Of a stretch of DNA of 64,000 nucleotides, positions 35,635 through 44,667 are shown piece by piece (the stretch's first letter is position 1; the number at the start of each line of letters is the position of its first letter). The notes under the pieces are model-generated. The model saw only the letters and a program-made list of their open reading frames with translations, did no database searches and was not told where the DNA came from. The stretch is from JBNKEI01 sp050288705. Its GTDB lineage: Bacteria; Myxococcota; Myxococcia; Myxococcales; UBA5297. Location of the stretch: NCBI GenBank assembly GCA_050288705.1, contig JBNKEI010000169.1:1-64000 (forward strand), written 5' to 3'. The position numbers were made by a program, and so were the translations under genes.

Positions 35635-37317
35635 ATGAGTGACGGCAACTTCATTTACACTACCCAAGAGCTTAGCCGGGTTCACCCGCCCGACAAAGTA
35701 GTCATTAAAGATCTTTCTCTATGTTTCTTTTTCGGGGCCAAAATCGGAATTATTGGGGGCAACGGTGCAGGAAAAAGCTCGTTGCTCAAAATTATGGCCG
35801 GATTAGACAACGATTTCTTGGGACATGCCAAGCCGGCTGAGGGCATCAAAATTGGCTACCTTGCTCAAGAACCCCAACTCGACTCGTCGAAAAATGTTTT
35901 TGAAAACGTACTGGAAGGCGCCAAAGAAACCAAAGCGCTGCTTACTCGCTTTGACGAGATTAATAATCGTCTCGGGGAATGCCCTGACGAAAAAGAAATG
36001 GAAAAGCTGCTTAGCGAGCAAGCGAAAGTTCAAGATGCTATTGATGCCGCTAATGCCTGGGAACTCGATCGCACTATCGAACGCGCCATGGATGCATTGC
36101 GATGCCCTCCAGCAGACCAAGATGTAACCGTTCTTTCTGGTGGAGAAAAGCGACGCGTAGCGCTATGCCGAGTTTTGTTGGAAAGACCCGATCTTCTCCT
36201 TTTGGATGAACCCACTAACCATCTAGACGCCGAATCAGTTGCCTGGCTAGAACATCATTTACAGGAATATCCCGGCACCGTAATTGCTATCACCCACGAC
36301 CGTTACTTTTTAGACAATGTAGCCCAATGGATTTTGGAGCTCGATCGCGGAGAAGGGTTTCCCTACAAAGGAAACTATTCAGGGTGGCTGGAGCAAAAAC
36401 GAAAGCGGCTAGAATTAGAGGAAAGAACCCAAAGCGCTCGCCAACGAACTTTGCAACGAGAATTAGAATGGGTGCGCATGGCCCCGCGAGCCCGCCAAGC
36501 CAAAGGAAAAGCCCGTTTGGCCGCTTATGAAAAACTTCTGGCCGAAAAGAGCGAATCTCGCGAAATCACTGCAGAAATCAATATTCCTCCCGGTCCGCGA
36601 CTAGGAGACTCGGTGGTTCTGGCAAAGGGATTATGCAAATCCTTTGGCGATAAAATGCTAATCGACAATCTCGACTTCCGACTTCCTCCTGGTGGAATTG
36701 TCGGGGTGATTGGCCCCAACGGAGCAGGAAAAACTACCCTATTTAAAATGATTACTGGCCTGGAAAAACCCGACGCCGGTACTCTCGAAGTAGGTCCCAC
36801 CGTACGGCTAGCTTACGTTGACCAAAGCCGCGATATTCTCGACCCCGACAAAACTATATTTGAGGAAGTTTGTGAAAAACTTGACTACATAGAAATAGGA
36901 CGTACGCGCATTGCTTCCCGAGCTTGGCTCTCCGGATTCGGTTTCAAAGGCGCTGACCAGCAAAAACGTGTTGAATTTCTTTCTGGAGGTGAACGTAATC
37001 GGGTACACCTAGCCAGGGTACTAAAAAGTGCTGGCAACGTTTTGCTGCTCGACGAGCCTACTAACGACTTAGATGTTGACACCCTGCGCGCTTTGGAAGA
37101 TGCCCTGCTAGAATTTCCTGGATGTGCGGTAGTAATCAGCCACGATCGCTGGTTTTTGGACCGTATTGCTACCCATATTCTCTCTTTTGAAGGAAATAGC
37201 AAAGTGGTCTGGTTCGAAGGTAATTATCAAGATTACGAAGCCGACCGCAAACGTCGACTGGGTTCGGAAGCAGACACACCTCATAGAATTCAGTACAAAA
37301 AACTTGCGGTTAGCTGA
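35635..37317 (+). CDS. ettA: Energy-dependent translational throttle protein (ABC-F)
   Basis: The protein has 560 residues from the ATG at 35635 (GAGAG upstream; the frame from 35533 adds an unlikely leader). E. coli EttA has 555. It has two ABC domains with Walker A GGNGAGKSS and GPNGAGKTT, signature LSGGEKRR and LSGGERNR, and both LLLDEPTN. The linker RELEWVRMAPRARQAKGKAR is typical of EttA. It binds the ribosomal E site and gates elongation according to ATP/ADP. Confidence 0.93.
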   Translation: MSDGNFIYTTQELSRVHPPDKVVIKDLSLCFFFGAKIGIIGGNGAGKSSLLKIMAGLDNDFLGHAKPAEGIKIGYLAQEPQLDSSKNVFENVLEGAKETKALLTRFDEINNRLGECPDEKEMEKLLSEQAKVQDAIDAANAWELDRTIERAMDALRCPPADQDVTVLSGGEKRRVALCRVLLERPDLLLLDEPTNHLDAESVAWLEHHLQEYPGTVIAITHDRYFLDNVAQWILELDRGEGFPYKGNYSGWLEQKRKRLELEERTQSARQRTLQRELEWVRMAPRARQAKGKARLAAYEKLLAEKSESREITAEINIPPGPRLGDSVVLAKGLCKSFGDKMLIDNLDFRLPPGGIVGVIGPNGAGKTTLFKMITGLEKPDAGTLEVGPTVRLAYVDQSRDILDPDKTIFEEVCEKLDYIEIGRTRIASRAWLSGFGFKGADQQKRVEFLSGGERNRVHLARVLKSAGNVLLLDEPTNDLDVDTLRALEDALLEFPGCAVVISHDRWFLDRIATHILSFEGNSKVVWFEGNYQDYEADRKRRLGSEADTPHRIQYKKLAVS

Positions 37318-37398
37318 TTATCGCTATAGCCAGTTTTAAACTGCTGCTTTCAATACCTAAACAACGATTAAGGACTGGCTTGGTAAAACGAGGCTTTT

Positions 37399-37815
37399 AT
37401 GACCGAAAAATCATTGACTTCAGCGGGAAACAACGAGCACTGCCTTGCCTGCAAAGTCTACTACGAAGACACTGATTGCGGCGGCGTAGTGTATCACGCT
37501 AATTACCTCAAATACCTGGAGCGAGCCCGTACCGAACTGCTGAATAGTCGTGGTCCTTCCATAGTCGAATGGGCAAAGAAGGGGTTTACTTTTGTAGTGT
37601 ACCACCTAGAAATCGCCTACCGATTTCCTGCAGGCCTGGGAGATGAATTAGCAGTTTTTTCTCGCGCATGCCCTACTTCGCCTTATCGGGTAACTTTTGA
37701 TCAGCGAATTATGCTTTCCGGCCAGGAGAGCAAATTGTTAATCAAAGCAAAGGTAGAGGTAGTTTGCATTGACCAAGAAGGCAACCTCCAGGCTTTTCCG
37801 GATATAAATTGGTAA
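37399..37815 (+). CDS. ybgC: YbgC-type acyl-CoA thioesterase
   Basis: The protein has 138 residues with a hot-dog fold. YYEDTDCGGVVYHANYLKY contains the catalytic Asp, followed by LERARTE. The last conserved segment KVEVVCID is present. It hydrolyses short acyl-CoA. The tol-pal genes that often follow ybgC are not here. Confidence 0.88.
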   Translation: MTEKSLTSAGNNEHCLACKVYYEDTDCGGVVYHANYLKYLERARTELLNSRGPSIVEWAKKGFTFVVYHLEIAYRFPAGLGDELAVFSRACPTSPYRVTFDQRIMLSGQESKLLIKAKVEVVCIDQEGNLQAFPDINW

Positions 37816-37963
37816 GAACAGCATTATAAAGGGCTAATTTCCAACCTGCTGCTGGATTGGTACATCCATGAAAAAGAAAACTAGAGCGAAGGTTGCCAAG
37901 CCAGTAAAAGAGCGAAAAAATGGGTTTTGAAATTGCCTTAAAAGAGAAGAAAGGAGCATTAAA

Positions 37964-38569
37964 GTGAATTTCTTCCCGAATTTGAACCAAGGGTCTCGTC
38001 TAATAGCTACTGGTCTAGCAGTTGCACTTGCAACAATACCTGGAACTTTGTGCCTTGCCGACTCCAAGGCTCCCCAAGAAATCGAAACCGAAAGTCTTGC
38101 CGCTGGCGCATGCATTGGTCGCGGTGCAGGAACAGTAGGGGGCTATGTAAAATTTCGTCCTTTTGATTTTTTGGGAATCGAGGCCAGCTTAGGCAAACGG
38201 CTATTTAAATTCGATGATTTCGGGGATATTGAATTTTATTGGCCTACTACGGGAGCCGTGCGGGTGGAATTCTTTTTTATGGATCGGTTTCAACGTCTGC
38301 AAGCAGGCATTTCTAGTGGGCTTCTTGCCGCTCAAGACATGGGACTGGGAGTGGATCTTGCCGGCATTGTAACTTGGCGAATACACCGGCATATTCACCT
38401 GGATGGACTTTTGGGGATAGCAGTTTTTCCACAAATTAAATCGCGTCAAATCAATTATTTAATCAACAAAAGCGGTCGTACCGAATCATTTTATAAGCAT
38501 AGCGCCACTTTTGTAGATATTTCGCCAATCATTCCCATGTGGGGAATGGGCATTGCCTGGGTATTTTAG
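37964..38569 (+). CDS. Exported outer-membrane beta-barrel-like protein
   Basis: The protein has 201 residues from a GTG with AAGGAG upstream. A signal peptide runs to about LCLAD. The remainder alternates hydrophobic and polar residues with aromatic turns (GGYVKFRPFDFLGIEASLGKR, ending GMGIAWVF), as in small outer-membrane barrels with a C-terminal Phe. The family is not recognised. The next gene starts 2 bp after its stop. Confidence 0.65.
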   Translation: MNFFPNLNQGSRLIATGLAVALATIPGTLCLADSKAPQEIETESLAAGACIGRGAGTVGGYVKFRPFDFLGIEASLGKRLFKFDDFGDIEFYWPTTGAVRVEFFFMDRFQRLQAGISSGLLAAQDMGLGVDLAGIVTWRIHRHIHLDGLLGIAVFPQIKSRQINYLINKSGRTESFYKHSATFVDISPIIPMWGMGIAWVF

Positions 38570-38571
38570 TC

Positions 38572-40038
38572 ATGATCAAACCTACAAAAACCTCGGTTGC
38601 CGCACTGGTGGAACAATTACAGCCATTTTTTACTATTCTCCGCCGAGAAGACGCCCACTCTCTAACGCAAATCCCTGAATACGTTCAAGAGATTTGGACT
38701 AGGCTCGTACCTTATTTTCGCACTTCATTGCACGAGGCATGGAATGATGTTTGGGAAAATCAAGATGATGAAGAGTCCCTAGCTTCTTTTCGTTTTCAAC
38801 TACGCAAATTATTGACTAAAGAAAAAAAACTCGATGAGGAACTAGCTGGTTTTCTGGGGTTGCAAAACACCGCTCCTCGCCCCTTTTCTTCTTCGTCTTT
38901 CCAAGGATTAGACCCCTCAGACGAAACATTACGCCGCTTAGAAATGGTGCGCTTGCTGCGTTGGGGAGTCAAGCCAGAAAAAATCACCAAAGCGTTCAAT
39001 ATTAATCAGCAACAACTGTTCGCGATTCATGCTTCCTTTACTTCTCACGGCGTTAGCGGAATTCTTCCCGGAAACCTTGCTAGGCGTTGGTTTGAGCAGC
39101 TTAATCGCGACGATCCCATGTTGCGTCGACTGGAGATGGTACGCTTAGCTAGAACAGGAGTTCCCGCAGAGATTGCCGGTTCTGAATTTGGAGCAGTTCC
39201 TGAATACGTGGAAAAGCTTTCTACCCGGTTTGCCAAAAATGGTTTTGCCGGATTACTCACTGAAGAAGAAGAAAACAAAGCCCGCCAGTCCCGGCCATCG
39301 GCAATACGTATCGCCACCTATAACTTGCACGGGATTCACGACGGAAATGATTTGCGTTTTCGCTATATTGCTCGCGAGTTAAGCGCTTTCGAACCAGAGA
39401 TAGTGGCTTTTCAAGAAGCGATTAATGGCAACGGAATCCGGGAAACCAGTGCTCAGGTAGCGCAAAAAATGTCCGCCATGATTGGTGCACACTATCGAAC
39501 ATTTTACTCCCATTGCCATTTGTATCGCGAGACTTATCCGGAAGGTGTTGCGGTCTGCGCGCGTTTTGCTTTCACTAATCCTCAAACTATTGACCTCAAT
39601 GAAAAGCTCAGAGATGGCTTGAAGCCTACTATGCCGCGATATGCTTCCGCTTTTCAAATCCAGATTCGAGAGAAGAAAGTAGCTGTAGCCTCTACGCATC
39701 TCGATCATGGAAGCAGTTCGGATGTTCGCGCCGCACAAGCAGAAAAACTTGTTTTGGAAATGGAAAAGCTGTATCCCCACGTCGATATTTTAATAATTGC
39801 CGGAGACATGAATGACGTGGAGAATTCATTGACTCTCGAACAATTCCGATCAAAGGGATATATAGACGCATATCGCAGTTGCCAGCCAAGGGGGGGGAAT
39901 ACGTTTACTGCTGACCATCCTCATACTCGCATTGACTTTATACTCATAAAAGGCTCGGTCAAGCTGGTAAGCGCGCGTACTATTTTGGCAGATCCCCGAT
40001 GCAGCGATCACTTAGGAGTATTAGTGACATGCATTTAA
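38572..40038 (+). CDS. Endonuclease/exonuclease/phosphatase-family protein with tandem N-terminal helical repeats
   Basis: The protein has 488 residues from the ATG at 38572, 2 bp after the preceding stop. Residues about 125-240 hold two repeats of about 60 residues, each beginning LRRLEMVRL and predicted as helix-turn-helix (WGVKPEKITKAFNINQQQL and TGVPAEIAGSEFGAVPEYV). From about 245 an EEP domain follows: RIATYNLHGI, EIVAFQEAI, ASTHLDHG, IIAGDMND, TRIDFILIKG and CSDHLGV give the expected Asn, Glu, Asp/Asn and His set. It could be a nuclease, phosphodiesterase or sphingomyelinase-like enzyme. No signal peptide is present. It lies 66 bp before the Fic-PLD gene. Confidence 0.75.
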   Translation: MIKPTKTSVAALVEQLQPFFTILRREDAHSLTQIPEYVQEIWTRLVPYFRTSLHEAWNDVWENQDDEESLASFRFQLRKLLTKEKKLDEELAGFLGLQNTAPRPFSSSSFQGLDPSDETLRRLEMVRLLRWGVKPEKITKAFNINQQQLFAIHASFTSHGVSGILPGNLARRWFEQLNRDDPMLRRLEMVRLARTGVPAEIAGSEFGAVPEYVEKLSTRFAKNGFAGLLTEEEENKARQSRPSAIRIATYNLHGIHDGNDLRFRYIARELSAFEPEIVAFQEAINGNGIRETSAQVAQKMSAMIGAHYRTFYSHCHLYRETYPEGVAVCARFAFTNPQTIDLNEKLRDGLKPTMPRYASAFQIQIREKKVAVASTHLDHGSSSDVRAAQAEKLVLEMEKLYPHVDILIIAGDMNDVENSLTLEQFRSKGYIDAYRSCQPRGGNTFTADHPHTRIDFILIKGSVKLVSARTILADPRCSDHLGVLVTCI

Positions 40039-40104
40039 ATTGAAATTGCCTGCATTTCGATATATCTACCTATAAAATCATTTAAGATCTCACGAGGTAG
40101 GATA

Positions 40105-43100
40105 ATGCCCCACCGCGCAGGGTATTTTGTTTTAGCATATAATTGGGATCATCACTGTAGCGATTTGGCGGAAACTATTAAAACGCGTTTCGGCCATCTT
40201 TACTGCGAGCTGGAATCGCTAGCGCTTCCTCAACGCAATTCGCGCGCACACCTGATTGCATATTTGAGCAATTGGCAATCTTTACAAGAACGTTTTCAAC
40301 AACACATTCATGAGCTAGATCGCCGTTGCCAAACCATTCATGAACTTGGGCAACGCGGTTACGGGACTAATCGCGACCTTCTTCAGGCCTTGCAAATTTT
40401 GGCCAAAGAACAAAGAGCAGTAACCGAACCCATATTCCACCAGAAATTCGAGCATTGTATTCCCCGACTTCCCAAAAAAGGTTCTATTCCCAAAGAAGTA
40501 GTGGTAGCGCGCGACGTGAAAACGCTTGTGACCATTCTAGGCAGTCCCACCTTTAACAATACTTCCGAGCACGATATTATCTCCAACGGCTTCGGCCAGT
40601 ATTTTCAGGCGATGTCAAAAACGCCATGGGTGGTCAACACTTCAATTTTTCAAAAGCTTTTTTTGAAAATTGGCGCTGCTTCCATGACTCTAATGCAAGG
40701 AAAAGTGGGACTTTCTTCGCCACGACCGGCGCGCGAGTTAAAAATAACCGCTAACCGTAATTTTATGGAAATGTATCGAGAATCGTTCGCCAGTTTGCAC
40801 TTGTTTTCAGAAATTGGACTCGATTTTTTAAAACATATTCACTGGGTACTTTCGAAAGGCATCTACGCTGATGCTGGCCATTTTCGCACGATTGACTTTC
40901 CCGATCGCAATGGAGTCACCACTGAATTTAATAATCTTTCCCGTGAAATCGGCAATCTAACCCATGTTCTAAGAGAAACTGCTCGCAGCTTCCATGATCT
41001 ACCCAAATTCATATGGGACCTTGCTCGGTCGTACTACATGTTTATTGGTATTCATCCTTTTTCGGACTCCAATGGTCGCGTGGGCCGAATATTTCTTAAC
41101 CACATGCTTTTGAAAAAAGGAATCCCTCCCATTGGATTCCACGACAAAGACGAAATTTTTGCCTTACCTCGATATGGTGGAACCATGGAGGATATGCACC
41201 AATATTTACTTCGTCGAATTTCCCTTGCAACCGAAGATTATTTTCGTGAACGAACCCTCATGGAATCTGCTGGCCGGTTCGACAAAGATGTATATAATAT
41301 TTCATTTGATTCCGGATGCCATTTTCAGCAAATCGATGATAACCCTCAGCATATTGAAGTGCATCTTCCCGTATATATCGCCCCCGAAGAATCACCCGAA
41401 GCTAAACTGCTAATCAACCATGGCAAAATTGTGCTTTCCAATGAAGAATTACTGCCAGATTTTTCTTTATATTGCGGATTGACCGACACTGAGAGAGGGG
41501 ACTGGAAACATACATTAGGATTGATTAGACCGCGCTCATCACACGAGATTTCTTCCGATGTTCCCGCCACAAAATCATTCGAGCTCCGTTACGCCATTGA
41601 CTTTGACAAAGAATTTTCCGAACACGAGTATCTTTGCTGCTCCGCGGTTTCTCCTAGTAACCAGCAAGTGTTCAGTAATCAAGGAGCTTATTATTCATTA
41701 CGCTTAGAAAAGCGTCATTTTACCGGCATCCATCATTCTTTGGCGGCTGAGCGTTATGCTTTTCCTTCATATAAATGGCTCAACGCCCGCCGCATGCTTC
41801 CCGTAACTCCTCATGGGCTAGCAGTTTGTAATCCGGGAGGAATTGGTTTCTCATTTATGGGCGGCGCTGAGGGAATGTCTCTCAAAGTTCTGCTGCAATT
41901 ATGGCGGGCAGACGGAGCCAGTGAGCATTATCTTTGCGATGCCTACCGCGTGCACGATTTTGGTGGCGATTGGCAACAGTGGCAAACCCACCGCCTTCCA
42001 TTGCTACCATGGGACGGACCACACGGACATGTTACCTACGCTGTTTTTTCTTATTTAATCCACCGCAGCAATCAAGCCCTAGTTTCTCAAAACTGCTATA
42101 AGTTTGCGACCTTTGCAGAGTTTTCCAGCAATTCAACTGATCGTACTGATTTTTTTGATCCCTGCTATAAAACAGAAAACCCTTACACCCTTAATCAAGT
42201 TGACGCCCAAGAGTTGCAAGCGGCCTACGATCGGGTCTGTAATTCCCAGACTTTGGACATGGAGGTCAGATTTACCCGTGGAAACCCGGGAAGCCCCGAG
42301 CACCCGGTGAACGAAATTCACCGCGAAATCGACCGGGTAATTGCCAAAAAGAAAGACGATCCCCAAGGTCGTCATTGGATTCATTTAGCTTTGTTTGACT
42401 TAGACAATTATCACATTGCAGAGCACTTGATTTATGCAAAAAATCAAGGAGTTGAAGTTGAGTGTTTAGGCGACTGGGCGGGAATGAGTGCGCTCAATCG
42501 CACTGATAATATTGCCCGAATTCGTAAAGCCGGTATCCCAGTTTTGGGAATAGTTCGCAACACCCCAGGAGTGCCCTCTGAGGGCATTGGAAGCATGCAT
42601 ACGAAAATTTTTATTTTCGATGGGGAAGTAGTGCATAGCAGTTCTTATAATTTGCATTTCCATCTTTGGGGTGGAAACCGTGAAGAGGTTATGATTTTTC
42701 GCTCGCCAGAAATAGCTCTTCTTCATGAAAATATATTTCAAGCTATACGAGGAGGAATCATTCAGCCATTACAAATTGATCCTCTTGCATCATTTAATTT
42801 GTACTATAGTTTTGGCTATACCATTACTAAAGAAGGAAAATTGTTCCGCGCGCAAGACGCCATACTTACCGAAATCCATAATGCCCAAAAATCGATAGAA
42901 GTTTGCATGTTCGACATTGGATTTCTAGTGGGCACATCTTTAGGAGATTCTTTTGAATCCGATGTAGTATCAGCCCTCATTCATGCCCGAAATCGAGGCA
43001 TAAGAGTAAAAGTAATATTGAATGGACAAATTGCCCACACTGGTCAGCTCCCGGCGAGTTGGGATAAAAAATTCAGACGCCCACTCAAACCAGCCGCCAA

Positions 43101-43344
43101 ACGATTGAAGGACGCCTGGGTTGACGTCTCGTTTTTGTATTACCACGAAAGCGTTTATTCCCCTCTGCATCACAAAATAGCAGTAATTGATGGACACACT
43201 TCGGTCATTGGATCGTATAACTGGTATGAAGCCAGCCTAGTTTCTGACGAAGTAGTTTCAGTAATAAGGAACCGACAATTAGCCAAAACACTTTCCGATG
43301 AAATTCATCTTATTGAAAAGTCCTATCGCTTGGAGAAAGAGTAG
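40105..43344 (+). CDS. Giant Fic-phospholipase D fusion protein
   Basis: The protein has 1079 residues. The N-terminal about 200 residues are helical. The Fic domain spans about 215-385 with the motif HPFSDSNGR at 317-325; the family consensus is HxFx(D/E)(A/G)N(G/K)R, so only the Ala/Gly position is changed, to Ser. A central region (about 390-720) is predicted beta-rich and not recognised. The C-terminal about 350 residues hold two phospholipase D motifs: HTKIFIFD (H832, K834, D839) and HHKIAVID (H1022, K1024, D1029), both complete, so the PLD half is likely active. No signal peptide. It pairs two effector-type activities, AMP transfer and phosphodiester or lipid hydrolysis; a toxin or effector role is inferred. 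Confidence 0.82.
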   Translation: MPHRAGYFVLAYNWDHHCSDLAETIKTRFGHLYCELESLALPQRNSRAHLIAYLSNWQSLQERFQQHIHELDRRCQTIHELGQRGYGTNRDLLQALQILAKEQRAVTEPIFHQKFEHCIPRLPKKGSIPKEVVVARDVKTLVTILGSPTFNNTSEHDIISNGFGQYFQAMSKTPWVVNTSIFQKLFLKIGAASMTLMQGKVGLSSPRPARELKITANRNFMEMYRESFASLHLFSEIGLDFLKHIHWVLSKGIYADAGHFRTIDFPDRNGVTTEFNNLSREIGNLTHVLRETARSFHDLPKFIWDLARSYYMFIGIHPFSDSNGRVGRIFLNHMLLKKGIPPIGFHDKDEIFALPRYGGTMEDMHQYLLRRISLATEDYFRERTLMESAGRFDKDVYNISFDSGCHFQQIDDNPQHIEVHLPVYIAPEESPEAKLLINHGKIVLSNEELLPDFSLYCGLTDTERGDWKHTLGLIRPRSSHEISSDVPATKSFELRYAIDFDKEFSEHEYLCCSAVSPSNQQVFSNQGAYYSLRLEKRHFTGIHHSLAAERYAFPSYKWLNARRMLPVTPHGLAVCNPGGIGFSFMGGAEGMSLKVLLQLWRADGASEHYLCDAYRVHDFGGDWQQWQTHRLPLLPWDGPHGHVTYAVFSYLIHRSNQALVSQNCYKFATFAEFSSNSTDRTDFFDPCYKTENPYTLNQVDAQELQAAYDRVCNSQTLDMEVRFTRGNPGSPEHPVNEIHREIDRVIAKKKDDPQGRHWIHLALFDLDNYHIAEHLIYAKNQGVEVECLGDWAGMSALNRTDNIARIRKAGIPVLGIVRNTPGVPSEGIGSMHTKIFIFDGEVVHSSSYNLHFHLWGGNREEVMIFRSPEIALLHENIFQAIRGGIIQPLQIDPLASFNLYYSFGYTITKEGKLFRAQDAILTEIHNAQKSIEVCMFDIGFLVGTSLGDSFESDVVSALIHARNRGIRVKVILNGQIAHTGQLPASWDKKFRRPLKPAAKRLKDAWVDVSFLYYHESVYSPLHHKIAVIDGHTSVIGSYNWYEASLVSDEVVSVIRNRQLAKTLSDEIHLIEKSYRLEKE

Positions 43345-43364
43345 TCTTCTCAGAAATTTATTTT

Positions 43365-43865
43365 TTAAAAAATAATAGATGGCATTTTCTTTGAGTCGTT
43401 CATGTATTTTTTCAACGCATCCAATGTCAATACTCGACACCCATCAGCAATTAAGTAAGGAGCACATCTCTCATCATCAGTAAGCACTTGGCATTTCGTT
43501 TCTACTGCCACCAGATATAACGATGCATCAGCAACTCCGACATAACGAAGAAAATGATACCCTAAGATTTTTTCTTTAGGGATGTATATTTCAAATTGTT
43601 TTTTGCTAGAAAAAACTTTCTTAAAAACATCGAAGAATGGCTCGTTTTTCTCTCCAATCCTATCAGTTAAATTTGAAACCTCAGTAAGAATACTCGGAGT
43701 TACATATACCTTACTAGCATTAGCTATATACGTTTGGACATATTCGAAATCTTCGATCGAGTAAGAAGAAGTTCTTTTATTGCTTCGCATCAATTTTTGA
43801 TCGTATAATCCTATAAGAAACAAAACTAATAGGTTAGTGTCAACAAGCAGTTCCAGTTCTCTCAT
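43365..43865 (-). CDS. PIN-domain ribonuclease, candidate toxin
   Basis: The protein has 166 residues. LLVDTNLLVLF gives the first Asp, LTEVSN the Glu, VADASLYLVA and VLTDDERC the distal Asp residues. This is a complete PIN active-site set. The start overlaps the stop of the 83-residue protein encoded upstream (ATGA). The two-gene layout resembles toxin-antitoxin pairs. The target is unknown. Confidence 0.75.
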   Translation of the reverse strand: MRELELLVDTNLLVLFLIGLYDQKLMRSNKRTSSYSIEDFEYVQTYIANASKVYVTPSILTEVSNLTDRIGEKNEPFFDVFKKVFSSKKQFEIYIPKEKILGYHFLRYVGVADASLYLVAVETKCQVLTDDERCAPYLIADGCRVLTLDALKKYMNDSKKMPSIIF

Positions 43866-44113
43866 GACATGGCTCTATCGGGATCCAGAAATTTCATTGA
43901 AAGAGCCATACCCTTATCTGGATCAATATCGATCTGTTTAAAAATTTTCTTTGGTGGCAGAATAAGATCTCCCGCCGGGTTTTCGTAATAGCTTACGACG
44001 ACTACCCACACTCCTTTTTCGAATAACACCGCTTCGGTGGTTAATTTCACCTGAGGGTCTGATATTTCTTTAAAGTAGTCGCGCGCGATATGCACTGCAT
44101 CTTTGGCTTCCAT
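43862..44113 (-). CDS. Small partner protein of the PIN-domain gene
   Basis: The protein has 83 residues and overlaps the PIN gene by 4 bases. It is a compact alpha/beta protein (AKDAVHIARDYFKEI, then VWVVVVSYYENPAG, then IDIDPDKGMALSMKFLD). It has a PepSY-like feel but no recognisable DNA-binding motif of a classical antitoxin. A role as antitoxin or adaptor is inferred only from gene order. Confidence 0.65.
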   Translation of the reverse strand: MEAKDAVHIARDYFKEISDPQVKLTTEAVLFEKGVWVVVVSYYENPAGDLILPPKKIFKQIDIDPDKGMALSMKFLDPDRAMS

Positions 44114-44240
44114 AGCTCTATGGCCTCCTCAATCTAACTAAGTGAATACATTTAACAAGGTACTCGCCCCCGAATCAAGGATATCGTCCCCACAAATTAA
44201 AAACTGGACAGTTGGGCCAAGACAAGCCCATTCTGGGCGT

Positions 44241-44606
44241 ATGAAACTCTTACTCAATCTACTTTGGGTCATTCTTGGAGGAGGACTGATCATCTTTCTG
44301 GAATACCTACTAGCAGGACTGCTGTTTTGCGTTACCGTGGTAGGCATTCCTTTTGGCCTCCAGTGCTTCAAAATTGCTGGGCTAGGACTGTGGCCATTTG
44401 GCAAAGAGATAACTTACGCCTCTTTTGGCGCTGTGGGGGTACTTCTCAATGTTTTGTGGCTGCTGTTGGCAGGGTTATGGATTGCATTGAGCCATCTGGC
44501 TGCCGCTTGTGTCCTGGCAGTTACTATTATCGGGATTCCTTTTGCCTGGCAACATTTGAAGCTTGCGCGAATTGCTTTAGTTCCATTTGGCGCTCGTATC
44601 ATGTAA
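44241..44606 (+). CDS. yccF: YccF family inner-membrane protein
   Basis: The protein has 121 residues from the ATG at 44241; the longer frame from 44142 adds an unlikely leader. It carries two copies of the YccF unit: LLNLLWVILGGG...GIPFGLQCFKIA..L.PFG and VLLNVLWLLLAGLW...GIPFAWQHLKLARIALVPFG. Four membrane segments. Function in the family is not established. Confidence 0.85.
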   Translation: MKLLLNLLWVILGGGLIIFLEYLLAGLLFCVTVVGIPFGLQCFKIAGLGLWPFGKEITYASFGAVGVLLNVLWLLLAGLWIALSHLAAACVLAVTIIGIPFAWQHLKLARIALVPFGARIM

Positions 44607-44667
44607 CCTTCCCGCTTAGCTCTTTGTTTAGCTTTCCTTAGCTCTTTCTTTTTGGTACGCGACTGTC

